Of a DNA stretch of 64,000 nucleotides, positions 11,169 to 22,593 are shown piece after piece. The translations under genes were made by a program, and so were the position numbers. The notes under the pieces were generated by a model. The model worked only from the letters and a program-made list of their open reading frames with translations, did not search any database and was not told the origin of the DNA. The stretch comes from Trochalopteron elliotii (taxonomy: Eukaryota > Chordata > Aves > Passeriformes > Leiothrichidae). Within the stretch, counting starts at the first letter, position 1. Each line of letters starts with the position of its first letter. Where the stretch lies: contig JANPWX010000248.1 of the NCBI GenBank assembly GCA_024734555.1, forward strand, positions 814,828 through 878,827, written 5' to 3'.

Positions 11169-11272
11169 GTGGAAGGTGGAAACGTGTCCCTGCCCATGGC
11201 AGAGGGTTGAAGGAGATGGTCTTTAATGACCCTTCCAACCCAAACCATTCTGGGATTTCATGATTCTTCACA
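11169..11272 (+). mobile_element. CR1 LINE 3' end, very short
   Basis: Only the last 100 bases are present: GTCCCTGCCCATGGCAGAGG, then CCTTCCAACCCAAACCATTC, and a terminal ATTTCATGATTC that resembles the 8-base terminal repeat typical of CR1. Confidence 0.9.
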
Positions 11273-13536
11273 AATGCAGCTCCAGCAATGATGAGCCCCA
11301 AAGGTGTTCCAGCAGTACTCTCAGCACACAGGTTCTCACATTCCTCAGGGCCAGAGGGCTCTGGGTAGGAGAAAATGCATCCCTGGGACGTTTTCAGGAA
11401 TAAACCATTTTGTTTCAGCACTGCTGACCGTGGCTGCAGACCCCAGCCACTAAATCCAGGCTAAACACAAGTAAATGAAGAAACTCAGTCTGAATTTAGG
11501 ACAACACATTTGGGTTTTTTGCTTTGCAAAAAATTGTTTTTCTCTGTCAGCTTTTAAATAAGGGCTAAAACTGATAACATATCTTTAAATAACAATGGAA
11601 TCCCTGCATGAGTTTCTTTTCCCTGCCTGCAGAAACAGGGCTCCCAGTCTGGCCAGCTATGAATTGTGCTATTTCAGGTGCTTGTATCAGAATTAAAGAC
11701 ATGGCATAAGAGGATGTGAGAATGATGGAAAAAAAACACCCCTATTTTTTAAAAAAATATTTAATTCCAGGGATTTTTCCCCCCCCAAATAATCTTTCCC
11801 TGTCTGTCTGCTGAATGCAAGTTTGAGATCATTGGGAGAGGAAAACACAGTCACACTGTGGGCTCTGAGCCAGAGTCATGGGCTAGAAGCAGGTTGTCTT
11901 GTGGAGATAAATAATTTGTTTGGAGATGGGAAACAAAGACAGGAAAAAAAAGGATGGTCTCACCTGAGCAAGAGGTGTCCAGTGGAATCCCACAGGGAAT
12001 GGGCTGGGGTCTGTGTGGGCATCACCACTCTGGAAAGGAGATCAATTAACACAAAAAAAAAAGTTTGCACACAAGTCAAAGTATCCAGGCGTTTCCCTAG
12101 GCCAGGTTTGCTGCTGGAGGAGAAATGTTGTGGGACAGCCACCCAAATAACCCAGCAAGGGACTTCAGAGACAAGAAATGCCACATACTGCAAATGGGAG
12201 CACAGCAACTCCAGCCCTGAGACAGGCTGTGACTGCTTGTGCCACAAAGATCTCAGTTCTCCAAAACCCTCATCAGCTCAGCAATCAGGGATGGTCAAAA
12301 CTGTAACAGGAATGCCAGAGTTTGTGGGATGAGACACTGAACAGAAAAAGTCATTTTGCCAGTGCATAAATTCCTGCTGCACCATCTTTGTAAATATTGC
12401 AGGCAGCCCTAATGTTCCCTTTCAGAAAGGATATTGGAGAACCAGAAAATTTATGGAGACAGGTTTAAAGCATCAGAGTTGTGAGCTGCTTCCATAGCAG
12501 CAGCTCCTAATAGGATAGGTAGATACATGAGAATTTTTGCTTGGAAATGAGACTATTGAGGGCGTTCTGACACAGGCTCCTAAAGTCATGAGCAGCATGG
12601 AGAAAGATGCTCAGGAACAACTATTTTATTAACTCTTGTAATGGAACAAACAGTAGGCATCAACAGCATTAAATTCTCCAAACTTAAGTAGTTGTCCACC
12701 CAATAGAAAATGAAATTGTGACACTCATTGCCACGCTGGGGGAGCAAATGTGCAGGTGGGTTTGGAAGGGACAAGTTCTTGAAAGCAATTAGTTGGACCT
12801 GAATACATGACATCAGGAAGTCTCCGTATCCAGATTTTCCTAAATCTAAGATAACACCCTTGTGAAATGTCATTCAATACAAGCTCTGTTTCTTTTCCAG
12901 TTTCCTGAAGCAGTCATTGTTGGAGGAGGGATATTAGGCTACATGGATAGCTAGAAAACATTTATTTAATGTTTTCTTTAAAATAATGAAACCAACAGGG
13001 AAAATTTTGCTGATATGGGCCTTGACATCAGAAAGTGAACACAAGGTGATCAACTTCAGCAAGCTCTGGCTTCAATATGACAAGAAAACATATGCTGAGT
13101 AGTGATTGTGGGAAAGTACTATAAAAACTACAAATTTTACTGTTATCAATGAATGCTGTGGTTGTTCATTAATAAGTGAGAAATATTCGCATCAGAGCTG
13201 ATCCAAAAACATATAAAAATATTTATGCTCTGGTTGGTTCGCCAAGTAAGAAGATCATGAAGCAGCATTGCAGCCACACAGATCAGGCCAAACCACCAGA
13301 ACAGGGTTTTCCCTACACAAATCACTCCTGCAAGCACTGGCCCAAAGGTCTCTCCTGGGCAGGAGCTGGGATATCCTGGGCCAGCTGGGAGCAGGGTTTG
13401 TGTGGCTTTGCAGTCCTGCCTTCACATGCTGTTGGGTGGCCCTGGGGTCAGAGCCTTGGCCAGGGACAGAGATGTCACCAAGGTTCAGGTTTTGCTCCAA
13501 ACTGAGCCTCCCCTCTCTAAAGCAGCACATTTCACA
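11273..13536. other. Unique non-coding DNA
   Basis: No gene or interspersed repeat is recognised. A 169-codon open frame at 11823-12332 has no domain, no matching splice signals and a composition like its surroundings, so I do not call it. The part at 12960-13260 is AT-rich and of high complexity. Confidence 0.4.
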
Positions 13537-13651
13537 GTCACAGAATGGTTTGGGTTGGATGCTCAAAGCTCAGCTCATTCCAACCCCCTGCCACAAACAC
13601 CTTCCACTAGTCCAGGGTGCTCAAAGCCTCATCACATGACCTTGAGTTGGT
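13537..13651 (-). mobile_element. CR1 LINE 3' end
   Basis: Starts with the reverse-strand terminus CACAGAATGGTTTGGGTTGG and continues with CATTCCAACCCCCTGCCAC and CACCTTCCACTAGTCCAGGG. It is truncated after about 115 bases. Confidence 0.9.
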
Positions 13652-15598
13652 ACTTTTGTTTTACTCTATCAATCATATCTTAATTAAAAACCAGCAAACA
13701 AGGTCATTCCCCTCATTTATTGAGTGACAAGTGACAGATTTTTGTTGGAGCATTGAAGCAGGCACTGCTCAAGGTGTAAGTTCTTTGTTCAGGGCAGCTC
13801 AGCACTGCTCTGTGCTAATCCCAAGTGATCTGCCTTAGGAGGAAAGAGCTTGGAAAGCTCAGGCAAGGCAAGACCTCAGAAAGTTAAACCATTCATGAAC
13901 CTACAGTAATTTCCTGACTGTGAGCATTCACTATCAGAAAAAAAAAATTAAATAAAAATAATGACATCTAAATTATAGCTCTGCTATTAAGAGCAGTTTG
14001 GTGTTGCTTCCAGTCTTTGAGGCACAGAACAAACGGGGAGAGAAGCAGAAGCTGTGTGAATCCCTCTGGTTTTACATTTGCAGAGCTGTGGATCTGAGGC
14101 GAGACTTAAGCTGGGCATGTGGAGAGATGCAGAAATCTTTAGATTTGCATATACAATATTGAGATCATGAGAATGTCACATTTAAATGCAAAACTCACGT
14201 GTCTCATGAATAAATCATGAATGGTGGCAAGACTGATTTCTTCTTTTTTTTTTTTTCCCTCCCTCCAATTGTCACCCCCCTCCCACTGATCTGCAAAGCA
14301 GACAATTCCTCCTTCCCTTCCCAAGGAAACACAGAGAGAGATGAGACTCGATAAGAAGCTGAAAGCTCTACCAAAACAAAAAACATGTGCCTGTGTTTCT
14401 TGTTTATACTTGGCTAGGAAGTAAAGAAGCATCATTTCCTCTCTCTCTCTCTTTTTTTTTCCCCCTTCCTCTTTCTCAAGAGATACCTCAATGCCATGGC
14501 AACAGCCTTCAACCCTTCTCTTGTATGACACAAGCAGATTTGGAAAAGGTTAGCTGTGTGTTGTAGTCAAACCCAGGCAGGTCAATCATGTAAAGAGATG
14601 ACTTCCCATGCGCCGTGGAATAATGAATGAATAGATCACACAGGTCTTCCTTCCTTCCCCTCCTTCTCTCCCTCACCATGTGAAGTGCCAGCAGATTAGC
14701 ATTTTGTCTCTGCTGAATAAAATTGAAGTGAACAATTCCCAAAGGTTACTAGAAAACACAGAGCATGGCTGAAACAGAGATGAATTGATGGTTATAACCC
14801 CTAAAGACAAAAGTCACCCAAGTGGACCAGCCCCTCCTGGTGTCATTAAAGGGTAGAGAGGATTTATGTACAAAACACAACAAATAAGACCCATTAGTGC
14901 TGTGAAATATAACCCCTCTCAAACTAAACAGGGCTTGCTGCCTGTGTATCATTTTCAGTCTTGAGATATCACCACCAATTTCACGCTTTGAAAGCAACAA
15001 TTCAGATCTCATTAACATCAGGCTGGGCCTGGGTTTGGGGCTCTGGATGACACTTCTTCAAAATCAGACATTTAGGATTCATCTAAATGTGAGGAATGTA
15101 TTGATTCTGGCAAAATTTGCTTGAGAAAAGGTTTCTCTGATCAGCAGTGAGAATTTGGATCAAAGACAGGAACACACAGCATGAGTTATGTTGGGTGAGG
15201 ACAGTCACTGGAATATGGGACAAGGGGACTCTTGATGTCCAGTTCCACTCATGTCTCCTGTGCAAGGGCCTCCACATAGTAAATAAGCCCTTCAGTGACT
15301 CTGGGACTTCACACCTCATTTTCCACCCCAGCAGCTGCAAGTCCTGACATTTCACCCTCATTGATTTACCTCTCCTGAATATGAAATTCCATGGGAAAAG
15401 CTGCAGCCACAGGTCCTACACCAGCAACCCCACCTGCATCTGCTCTGTCCATCACATGGGTCCAAGTTCGTGGTCAGACACCTGACCTAAGGTGCTCCAG
15501 TTTATTAGGGAAGATATGATTTTCCTGAGGTCTGAGGGTTAGTCTGTGCCTACCTCAGCATTGCTAAACCCCAAAATGCTGGGGTTGATAAAGACCTT
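13652..15598. other. Unique non-coding DNA with pyrimidine tracts
   Basis: Pyrimidine tracts lie at 14237-14266 and 14436-14478. Around 14130-14230 there is an octamer-type ATTTGCAT and several ATGAAT/TCATGA motifs. The part at 14540-14780 is of high complexity. Both could be regulatory blocks. No exon or interspersed repeat is recognised. Confidence 0.35.
14436..14478 (+). repeat. (CT)n and poly-T pyrimidine tract
   Basis: About six CT units followed by runs of T and C. A similar tract lies at 14237-14266. Confidence 0.9.
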
Positions 15599-16344
15599 TG
15601 TGCTGCTTTGAAAGTAAACTGGGGGGGAAATAATGAACCCACACAAATACCTTGAGAGAGATTTCAGGCCAGAGTTACAATTTAACAGAAAGATTACAAT
15701 AAATGCAACAATACCAAAAAACTGGCTTGACCCACAAATTCAGAGTACAGCCCTGTTGGTGGGGGTGGTGATCACAGTCCTACCAAGTGGTGAAATGATG
15801 GTTGGAGTTGAAAGCAGTGATCCTGTGTAAGTTCTGCTCCTCCTCAGGATCCATCCAGTGGTGGTGGTGGTGGTGGTGGTGTCCCCAGACCCCAAACTTC
15901 CAGATTATATAGGCTCAAATTCAGGCAGGAATGTTCAGTACCTCCTCCAGGGCCAGACTGGGGGGGTTCACAATGGAATGATGGAATTCTGTGAGTCATA
16001 GGATATTTTTGGGAGTCCTTGATGATCTCAGGGGTTGCAGCTGCCCCTTGTGCTGGTGCCACTGAGCCCATGACGGCCAATTAGCAGAGAACCCCTCGGG
16101 CTGGGTGGGATGTGTGGTGCTGGTGCTTCCCCCAGAGGAAGTGATCACAGCTGGGTCCTTTGTGAAGAAGAATAAACACTGCCCTACCTCGCAGGGCTTG
16201 CCTCTCCTTCCTTCTCTCATCCAACACCCAGCTGAGGGGTCGGGTGGGCACCAGGCAGCTCCTGCAATGCCCCATCATCAACAATTTATCAGGACATGGG
16301 TAGAGAGGAGTAGAATACACAGATTGGTTACACCCCTGTTGGCA
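15599..16344 (+). mobile_element. Probable solo LTR of an endogenous retrovirus, older relative of the LTR at 53.2 kb
   Basis: The interval has passerine LTR features: a TTATATAGG box at 15905-15913, an AATAAA signal at 16171-16176, and an end in TAGAATACACAG then GGTTACACC that parallels the end of the LTR at 53228-53958. Both also share the block ending in AACACTGCCC[CT]ACCT near 16173-16190 and 53791-53815. A purine-rich stretch, a (GGT)n run and a conserved CAGAGTTACAATTTAACAG also fit this LTR type. The 3' end is placed by alignment to the other copy. The 5' end is a guess at a TG, and no target-site duplication was found. No internal viral genes are present. Confidence 0.6.
15859..15881 (+). 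repeat. (GGT)n microsatellite inside the LTR
   Basis: Seven to eight uninterrupted GGT units. Confidence 0.95.
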
Positions 16345-16684
16345 CTCTTCTCTTGTAACCAGGACACCCTCTTGTCCTCCTGGAGGAAACATTCTGGGGA
16401 CATCAGAAGATTTGTGGGGCAGAGGTGTTCCTCAGAGCTACACAATATTCTTGGTGCACAGCATTCACCAGGGGAACTTCCAGCAATGCAGGATTTTATC
16501 AGCTTTTTACAAGCCTGGTGTTGGCCACAGCTGTCCTTGGCTTTAAAGAAAAGAGCTCCCACTCTGGCTGTGAGTTCCCAGGACTATTTACCACTTGGAT
16601 TTGCAATGTGGTGATGCTAATGGCAGTTTGTAGCTGGAGAAGCCTTGATGGAAATGCTTTAGGGGTTGTAGCCATAGACAAGTG
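16345..16684. other. Unique non-coding DNA
   Basis: Nothing recognisable between the LTR and the next CR1 fragment. Confidence 0.4.
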
Positions 16685-16840
16685 ATCCCAAGCCTTCCAG
16701 AGCTCAGGAAGCATTTGGAAAATGCCCTCAGGCACTTTTTGGGATTACTGGGGCTGTCCTGTGCAGGGCCAGGGGTTGGACTCACTGATTCTTGTGTGTC
16801 ACTTCCAGCTGAGGATGTTCCATGGCTCTGGGTGGGCAGG
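16685..16840 (+). mobile_element. CR1 LINE 3' end, diverged subtype
   Basis: It shares an order of blocks with the copies at 24415 and 60275: CCAGAGCTCAGGAAGCATTT, GCAGGGCCAGGGGTTGGACT, then CACTTCCAGCTGAGGATGTTC. This is a CR1 3' end that differs from the commonest type in the window. Confidence 0.75.
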
Positions 16841-19840
16841 ATCCTGTGGCAGTGACCCGTGGGACTATCAGTGGCAGGCTGTGGTTTGGCATGATCCTGC
16901 TGCAATCCAGACAGGCCCAGGGAGAATTCCAGCTGCTGCAGAGGTTCTGTGGCTGTTGAACAAGGAACAAGCAGCCCAGAGGCACTGGGTTTGCCTCTGG
17001 CTCTCTGCAAGCTCCAATTCCATGTCAGTGTCCATTAGGGAATGGAGAGACTGGGTGAAGGAAAGTGGAACCCCCAGAACCGTCACTCCCTCCTTGGGTT
17101 TACACTTCCCTGATGATGTTAAGGATGCAGCAAACTCAATATTTGATATTAATCCATGTATCCTACCCTGTAGGCCCAGCTCATGGCTGATGTGTGTACA
17201 CACTGTCAGGGATGTTTTGCTTCATCCCCAAAATTAAGTAAAACAGCCAGAGCATAAACAGAGCAGAACTTCCACCCTCTGGTTCCATCAGAACGTGCAC
17301 ATTTAACTCAATCTGTGTTATGAACCTTCATATTCCTATGATTTTTCTTCAGCACTCCCCAGCTGGTGATGCTATTGACTCTTGTGAAACTATTCCAACT
17401 ATACTCATCAAAAAAAACCAGCCCAAAACTACACTGGGCTCATTCCACTAGACAAGACAATTTCCTCTGAACCCTTGGGCAGACCTTTTTGGATGTCACC
17501 TGGAAGCACTCCTAGCCTTTACCCCAATGCAAACTGCACTGAAAGACCATGGAATTTGCAAAGACAAGTGCTCAAGGCCAATCCTGCATCCTTTTTCCAT
17601 CTCTTTTTGTCAGTGTGTCTGAAAAAAAAAATCAAGTGCCAGTTTTTAAGACAGTGAATCTTTAAGCACCTTAAAAATAATCTTATAACGAACCCAGCTA
17701 CCAATGAAACCTAGGTTCACCTACAGCTCTCTCATTGGAAGTTTCCCAGACCTACTTTTGATTGAATTTTTAATTATAAAGCTAGGTTTGATCTCTGGAT
17801 GTTCACTACTATAGAAAGACAATGCTTAGAAGTGGAAACTTAGAATGAAGAAGGAGGGTTAGAAAAGTATGAGCTCTTATTTCAGGAGAAGGCCTTTTAG
17901 CTAATATGCTTTGTTCAATCTGCAGTAGGAAAGGATCTATAAAAATGGCAATATTAACCAATGCTTGAAATTGAAATCCATGATTTTATTTTGAAACAGC
18001 TTATCTTTCAGCACTGGATCCGAGTTTCATGTCAGAAAAAATTTTATCATTTCCCCTCAGCAAAGGATAAGAATGGAGAGAGTAAGAGGGATTAGGATGA
18101 AACCATTGCAGGCTTGATAATGGCAGAGAGGTTTTTAAAGATTGACTTTGAAGTGAAAAATTAAGAATACCTTTAGAAAAAATATTTCTTCTTATTCAGA
18201 AATAGAGTATTTCTAAGAGGACTCAAATGTAAACAACAGAAATAGCTGAATGCCTGAGTGAATGAATGTCATCTACCCCCAGGAACATGAGAACTGACTT
18301 CATTTTTCTTCATTTGCATGCTGAAACTAATGGAGGCAAAGTGGGATTGCTTCCTAGTGAGCAAACCTGGGCACCAAATGACCTGTGCTTGTGCTCCTGC
18401 CCTACCCCATCCCTCTTCCATCTCCAGCAGCCAGTGGCATCTCCTCCTGAGCATCCTGTTCAAATAGATTATTATGGGAAAACTTGATTGTAGCCCAACT
18501 GCCACAAGTACCAACCCAAGCCTGGCCATGGGAGGAAGAATTTTCTACCACTGAGCAAAGTTTCAAACCTGCTTGGTACCAGGTGGGCACTGAAGCCACT
18601 TCTGTTACCCTGGCAAGGCCAGAGGCCATTTGGGCATGAACCAGACTGGAGGGTTTGGCTGGACACACAGATAACCTCAGCTGTAGAATCTCTCTGACTG
18701 GACACCCCAACCACATGGATTTTGGTTTTTTCTCTAATTAGATGCCCCAAATATCTTAATCAGGAGAACTTTTTCTACTCTTGAATCACCTGCAAACAAC
18801 ACTAATTGTTCAGTAGTAGCCTGGTGTGTGGCTGACAGTAACAGCAGAGAGCTTTGCATGCTGGCTGCAGGAATTCCTCCAACCTGGACACTTCAGGGAA
18901 TAAATATTCCTGATATTCTTCAGAGGCCTCTTCCCTTCCATGACAAAGAAGGCCTTTCCCTGCCATGGCCTTTTTACTGAACAAGTTATCCCCTCAGCTC
19001 TCTACTCCCAAACTTACTGCTCCGTCTCTTAATTTTTTTCATTCTTAAATGACACATGGCAGCCTGATTTTCTCTTCTCTGAACCAGGCATTATCACCTG
19101 ACCTCAAACCCAGAAGATGTAAAATAGTCTCAAAACAGCAGATAATCAGTAGCTTACACCTACCTTGCATCCAAGAGAGGGAACCACACACACCTGAGAG
19201 AGCTGGAGAATTAGCCCCTTTAATACTTCATATTTCTTCCTTCATATTTTAGAGGATGGAGCCTTTTTAAAACACCAGGCAATAAAACACCTTATTCCCC
19301 CATGTGGACACTGCTAAAATCCTTGTTTTCAGACTCTGCCTGGGCCTGGCTGCTCAGTACCCACCCAGTGCTCCCCAGCAGCAGCTGAGTCAGGGCTCAC
19401 AGGTGAAAGTTTTGAGTAATCCACTCATGAAAACCCCTAAATCTCTTTCTTGATGTTTGCTTCCCCTTCCTCTCTGTGCTTCGTCATCCATCACCTCTTC
19501 ACCTCAGTTTGGGGCTTTTAGGAACAGCTCTATGCAATGAATAGTTTAGTCCCTTGTAGGTAATTAAGAAGGTTTTGTCATTTAAGCTGTGCTGCTTTCT
19601 CATTTTTAGCCCCACTTAGCACCAATAGCTGCTCTCTTTGGCTGGAGGAAGCAGGGCTGGGCATAGGCAGCATCAAAGTCAGGCACAGGAAAGCACTTCA
19701 ATATTCTTAATTTTAAGGTTGTGATTAAATCATGGTGATTTCAGAAAACTATCATGAAAATCAAGTATTGTATAGGATTGTTATCCTGGATAAGAGATGT
19801 AACAGGCATGACACAGGAGAAGATCTTGTTTCTAGCAATG

Positions 19841-19937
19841 TTATAAATAAATATAAATAGATATTTTTATATCTGAACATATGAATGAAATACAAATAAA
19901 TAGATAAAATAAATGAACAAATGTAAAGAAATACATA
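19841..19937 (+). repeat. AT-rich tetranucleotide-like tract flanked by a direct repeat
   Basis: Imperfect AAAT/AATAG units. A 17-base motif, TTGTTTCTAGCAATGTT at 19826-19842, recurs with two changes at 19945-19961, so the tract sits between near-identical direct repeats. This may be a local duplication or the edges of a small unrecognised element. Confidence 0.65.
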
Positions 19938-19960
19938 GAATCCTTTGTTTCTAACAATAT

Positions 19961-19982
19961 TGTCTCCTATTAATAGGAGACA
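19961..19982. repeat. Perfect 22-base palindrome
   Basis: The half-site TGTCTCCTATT at 19961-19971 is followed immediately by its exact reverse complement at 19972-19982, with no spacer. It overlaps the end of the second direct-repeat copy described just upstream. Confidence 0.95.
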
Positions 19983-20715
19983 TTAAATAACAAACACCTC
20001 TTGAACTGATCAGCCATGCTCTTAGGCATTGTGTAGGAGTCCTCTTCCATTGAGGTTTGGCCTCTACCATAACTGAAGGTAGACTTAATTTATTTTCCCA
20101 AATTTTAACATTCCAAATCGCTGTTCAGCTTTAGAAATAATGATTATGTGGAAGCATAAGGTATTTTGAGACCTCCTAACAGATGCTGTGCTGTTATTTC
20201 ACATCCACTTACAGCACTGAAGCCTCTAAGGCATTAATGAGCACAGTCTCCAGAGGGGAATTACCAGCAGCCATGTGGGAAGGAAACAATTTCCTAGGCT
20301 TGATCCCTCAATAAATGCAAAGCTCATCCTTGGTATCTGCTCCTCCCTTTGGGCTGGCATCACTCCCCTCTCATTTCTACAGGATCACTACATCAGAGAT
20401 GGAGGAGAAGATCCAAACTGGAAGTCTTGGTTTAAATATTCAAGCCCCATGAGCAGGATTTCCAGCCCAGTTAAGGACAGCAGGAACCACACACACCAAA
20501 AAAGCCACTGAGACTCATCCTCTAGTGTGCTCTTCTCATCCCCACTGCAGTGGATGGAGATGTTGAGATATTTGTGTTCTTCCCCAGTTCTTTGACTTGT
20601 TTAGCAAACTGGTTTTCCCATGGTTTCACCAACCAAGACATCTTTGTGGGACCAGCAGTGTCATGACTTGTGGGCACTGGAGGGTGGGAGCAGCTTTGCT
20701 CACAGCTGAGATCAT

Positions 20716-20860
20716 AAAAGGTGTCATTCCCTCCTGTGGCTACTTGTGTGCAGTTCTGCAGTCACTGGTGAGGGATCTGGGTCCCTTCTCAGCATACAAC
20801 TGCATTTTAATTGAATTAAACTCGTCACAGCAATCCAGCCATCCTATCACCACACTCCAG
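20716..20860 (+). repeat. Left arm of an imperfect inverted repeat
   Basis: About 145 bases are repeated in reverse complement at 21278-21425, with roughly nine in ten bases matching by eye. Shared blocks include GTGTCATTCCCTCCTGTGG, GAGGGATCTGGGTCCCTTCT, CAACTGCATTTTAA and CCAGCCATCCTATCACCA. The arm matches no repeat family I know. Confidence 0.92.
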
Positions 20861-21277
20861 CCCTGCCCTGAAATAGCTCTCCAGGTGATTTACAAGTCAT
20901 GCTCCCAAGTGAAAAGGACAAAAATTAATTTCTCCCTCATTTCCAAGCTGAAAAGTTTTGAAACTTGATTTTTTCAGCAGTGATTTTCTACATTCAAAAC
21001 TTGCCGGCAGTAAGGAGGCAGATGAAGAGTGGGACATGGCTGTTCACCCAGAGGCAGGCCCTCTTTCCTTCCTCCAACTCTTTTTGCTTCCTCAAGGCTC
21101 TGAGAAGGTCTCATTTTTACCTTTTATTTGCACCTTTTCCATTCATTGATTTCAGGATATCAGGAGCTCCAGAGCAGCAGTTGCAGTAAACAAGGCCAGG
21201 CTGGTGGAGCAGCCTGGCCTGGTGGTAGGTGTCCCTCCCCATGGCAGGGGAAGCAACAAGATGATTTTTTTAAGCTC
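20861..21277. other. Spacer of the inverted repeat
   Basis: About 417 bases of unique sequence, with a short CR1 tail at 21191-21285 abutting the right arm. If the region is transcribed, the two arms could pair and place this spacer in a loop. Confidence 0.8.
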
Positions 21278-21285
21278 CTGGAGTT
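21191..21285 (+). mobile_element. CR1 LINE 3' fragment
   Basis: AAGGCCAGGCTGGTGGAGCA followed by GTGTCCCTCCCCATGGCAGG matches the CR1 3' part. The expected terminal block is lost where the right arm of the inverted repeat begins, which suggests that the right arm arrived by a break or insertion inside the CR1 copy. Confidence 0.8.
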
Positions 21286-21425
21286 TGGTGATAGGATGGC
21301 TGGACTGCTGTGACAGAGCTTAATTCAGTTAAAATGCAGTTGAATGCTGAGAAGGGACCCAGATCCCTCTCCTGTGACTGTGGAGAATTGCACAGAAGTA
21401 GCCACAGGAGGGAATGACACATTTT
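21278..21425 (-). repeat. Right arm of an imperfect inverted repeat
   Basis: Reverse-complement partner of 20716-20860. The boundaries are about CTGGAGTTTGGTGATAGGAT at the inner edge and GGAATGACACATTTT at the outer edge. Differences between the arms are single substitutions and one- to two-base indels. Confidence 0.92.
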
Positions 21426-21895
21426 TAGATTACCCAGATTTTAGATTCCATTTATCACAGAATCACATTCTGTGATTGTGTGATCAGTCTTGGGGGAGCA
21501 CAGGGTCAGCTCCCCCAGTTTCTGAGCAATTGCACCAGGTAGGACTGGGAACTCTTTCCTGTTCCCTGTCAATTTAAAACCTCAGCTCTGGATTTCATTT
21601 CCTCATGTGCCTTTACAAGAGAAGCTCAGACCTAACTAAATCCCTGTAGAGTGAATGCTGGCTGCTTGGTGCTGCCCTAAAATCCCACCCAAAGCCAAGC
21701 AGGGTCACTCTGCCCCTCTGCCCTGAGTGTCACCTCCCCAGTGAGTGACTGTCACCCCTCGGGGGTCACAAACACAGTGTGTAAGAGCTGGGGGAGCCAG
21801 AAGGCTTTTGGGGTGACCTCTCCATGGGGATGTCCCTTCCCTCTCCACAGAGGTGTTGTGGCACCCCAGTGTGACACTTCTGGCTTCTTTTTCCC
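21426..21895. other. Unique non-coding DNA with a small hairpin
   Basis: TCACAGAAT at 21455-21463 and ATTCTGTGA at 21467-21475 form a perfect nine-base stem with a three-base loop. Nothing else is recognised up to the LTR. Confidence 0.6.
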
Positions 21896-22593
21896 TGCCA
21901 GGATCAGGGTTAATACACGTGAGTCACAGTTTGTTTTCAGACTCCGTGTTTATTTTTTCTTATCTATTTACAGACTCATGAGCCATGACCTCTAACTAGC
22001 AACTTAGAGAAATGAGGTAAAACGGAGCACCTCTAACTCTTTCCAAGGTTATTTAAATGATAATCATCTAATATTGAGATGACACCTATATAATTTATAC
22101 TTTTTAACCCAATAATGACCACCCAAGGCCTGCAGTGCCAACCTTTTCCACCCAGTTACAGAAAACACCCAAACCCAAGAAAAAGAAGGAAGAAGGTGAA
22201 GAAGAAGGACTCAGACAACGCCCAAAGTCCTCCATCTTGACTCACACACATTACTATATACTAAAATCTTAAATCTAAGTTTTTCACCCTGTGAGATCCC
22301 ATGATACTATCCAAAATACACACCCACAACCCCAGTGCCATCACTCAACCTCGGGAGCCTGTTCCAAGGCCTCAAATCAAATATGGTGCTTGCTTGAGGG
22401 TCAGCACCTTTCAGCACAGAAAGGCTGAAACTTTCAGCCTTCAGGGCACGAACACCCCAGGCCCATTGTCCCCTCAGCTGTGGCTGAGCCAAGGGGTCTG
22501 TGCTGCCCTCAGGAGCCTTGGGTCACCCTGAGCCCCCACAGCCAGGGCAGCCCCATCACACTGGGGCTGATAAGACAAACACACCAGGATGCA
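21896..22593 (-). mobile_element. Probable solo LTR of an endogenous retrovirus, minus strand
   Basis: The interval begins TGCCAGG and ends GATGCA, so it has TG...CA termini, and it is flanked on both sides by TTTCCC (21890-21895 and 22594-22599), a candidate 6-base target-site duplication. On the minus strand there is a TATA-like stretch near 22087-22100 and an AATAAA signal at 21949-21954, about 55 bases before the end, as expected for an LTR. The AGTCCTCCATCTTGACTCAC block is a motif I associate with passerine LTRs. A 6-base duplication would fit a class II (ERVK-like) element. The duplication is of low complexity, so the exact ends are tentative. Confidence 0.6.

Larger units (their letters stand above)
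16841..20715. other. Unique non-coding DNA, AT-rich in its middle
   Basis: No gene and no CR1 or LTR is recognised in almost 4 kb. The part at 17680-18240 is AT-rich and of high complexity. An AT-rich tetranucleotide-like tract lies at 19841-19937, and a perfect palindrome at 19961-19982. Open frames here are short. Confidence 0.4.

Noticed and set aside
11823..12332. 169-codon open frame on the plus strand
   Set aside because: No recognisable domain, no flanking splice signals, and residue composition like other random frames.
20597..20968. 123-codon open frame
   Set aside because: It runs through the left arm of the inverted repeat. Its partner arm shows no equivalent frame being kept open, so coding constraint is unlikely.
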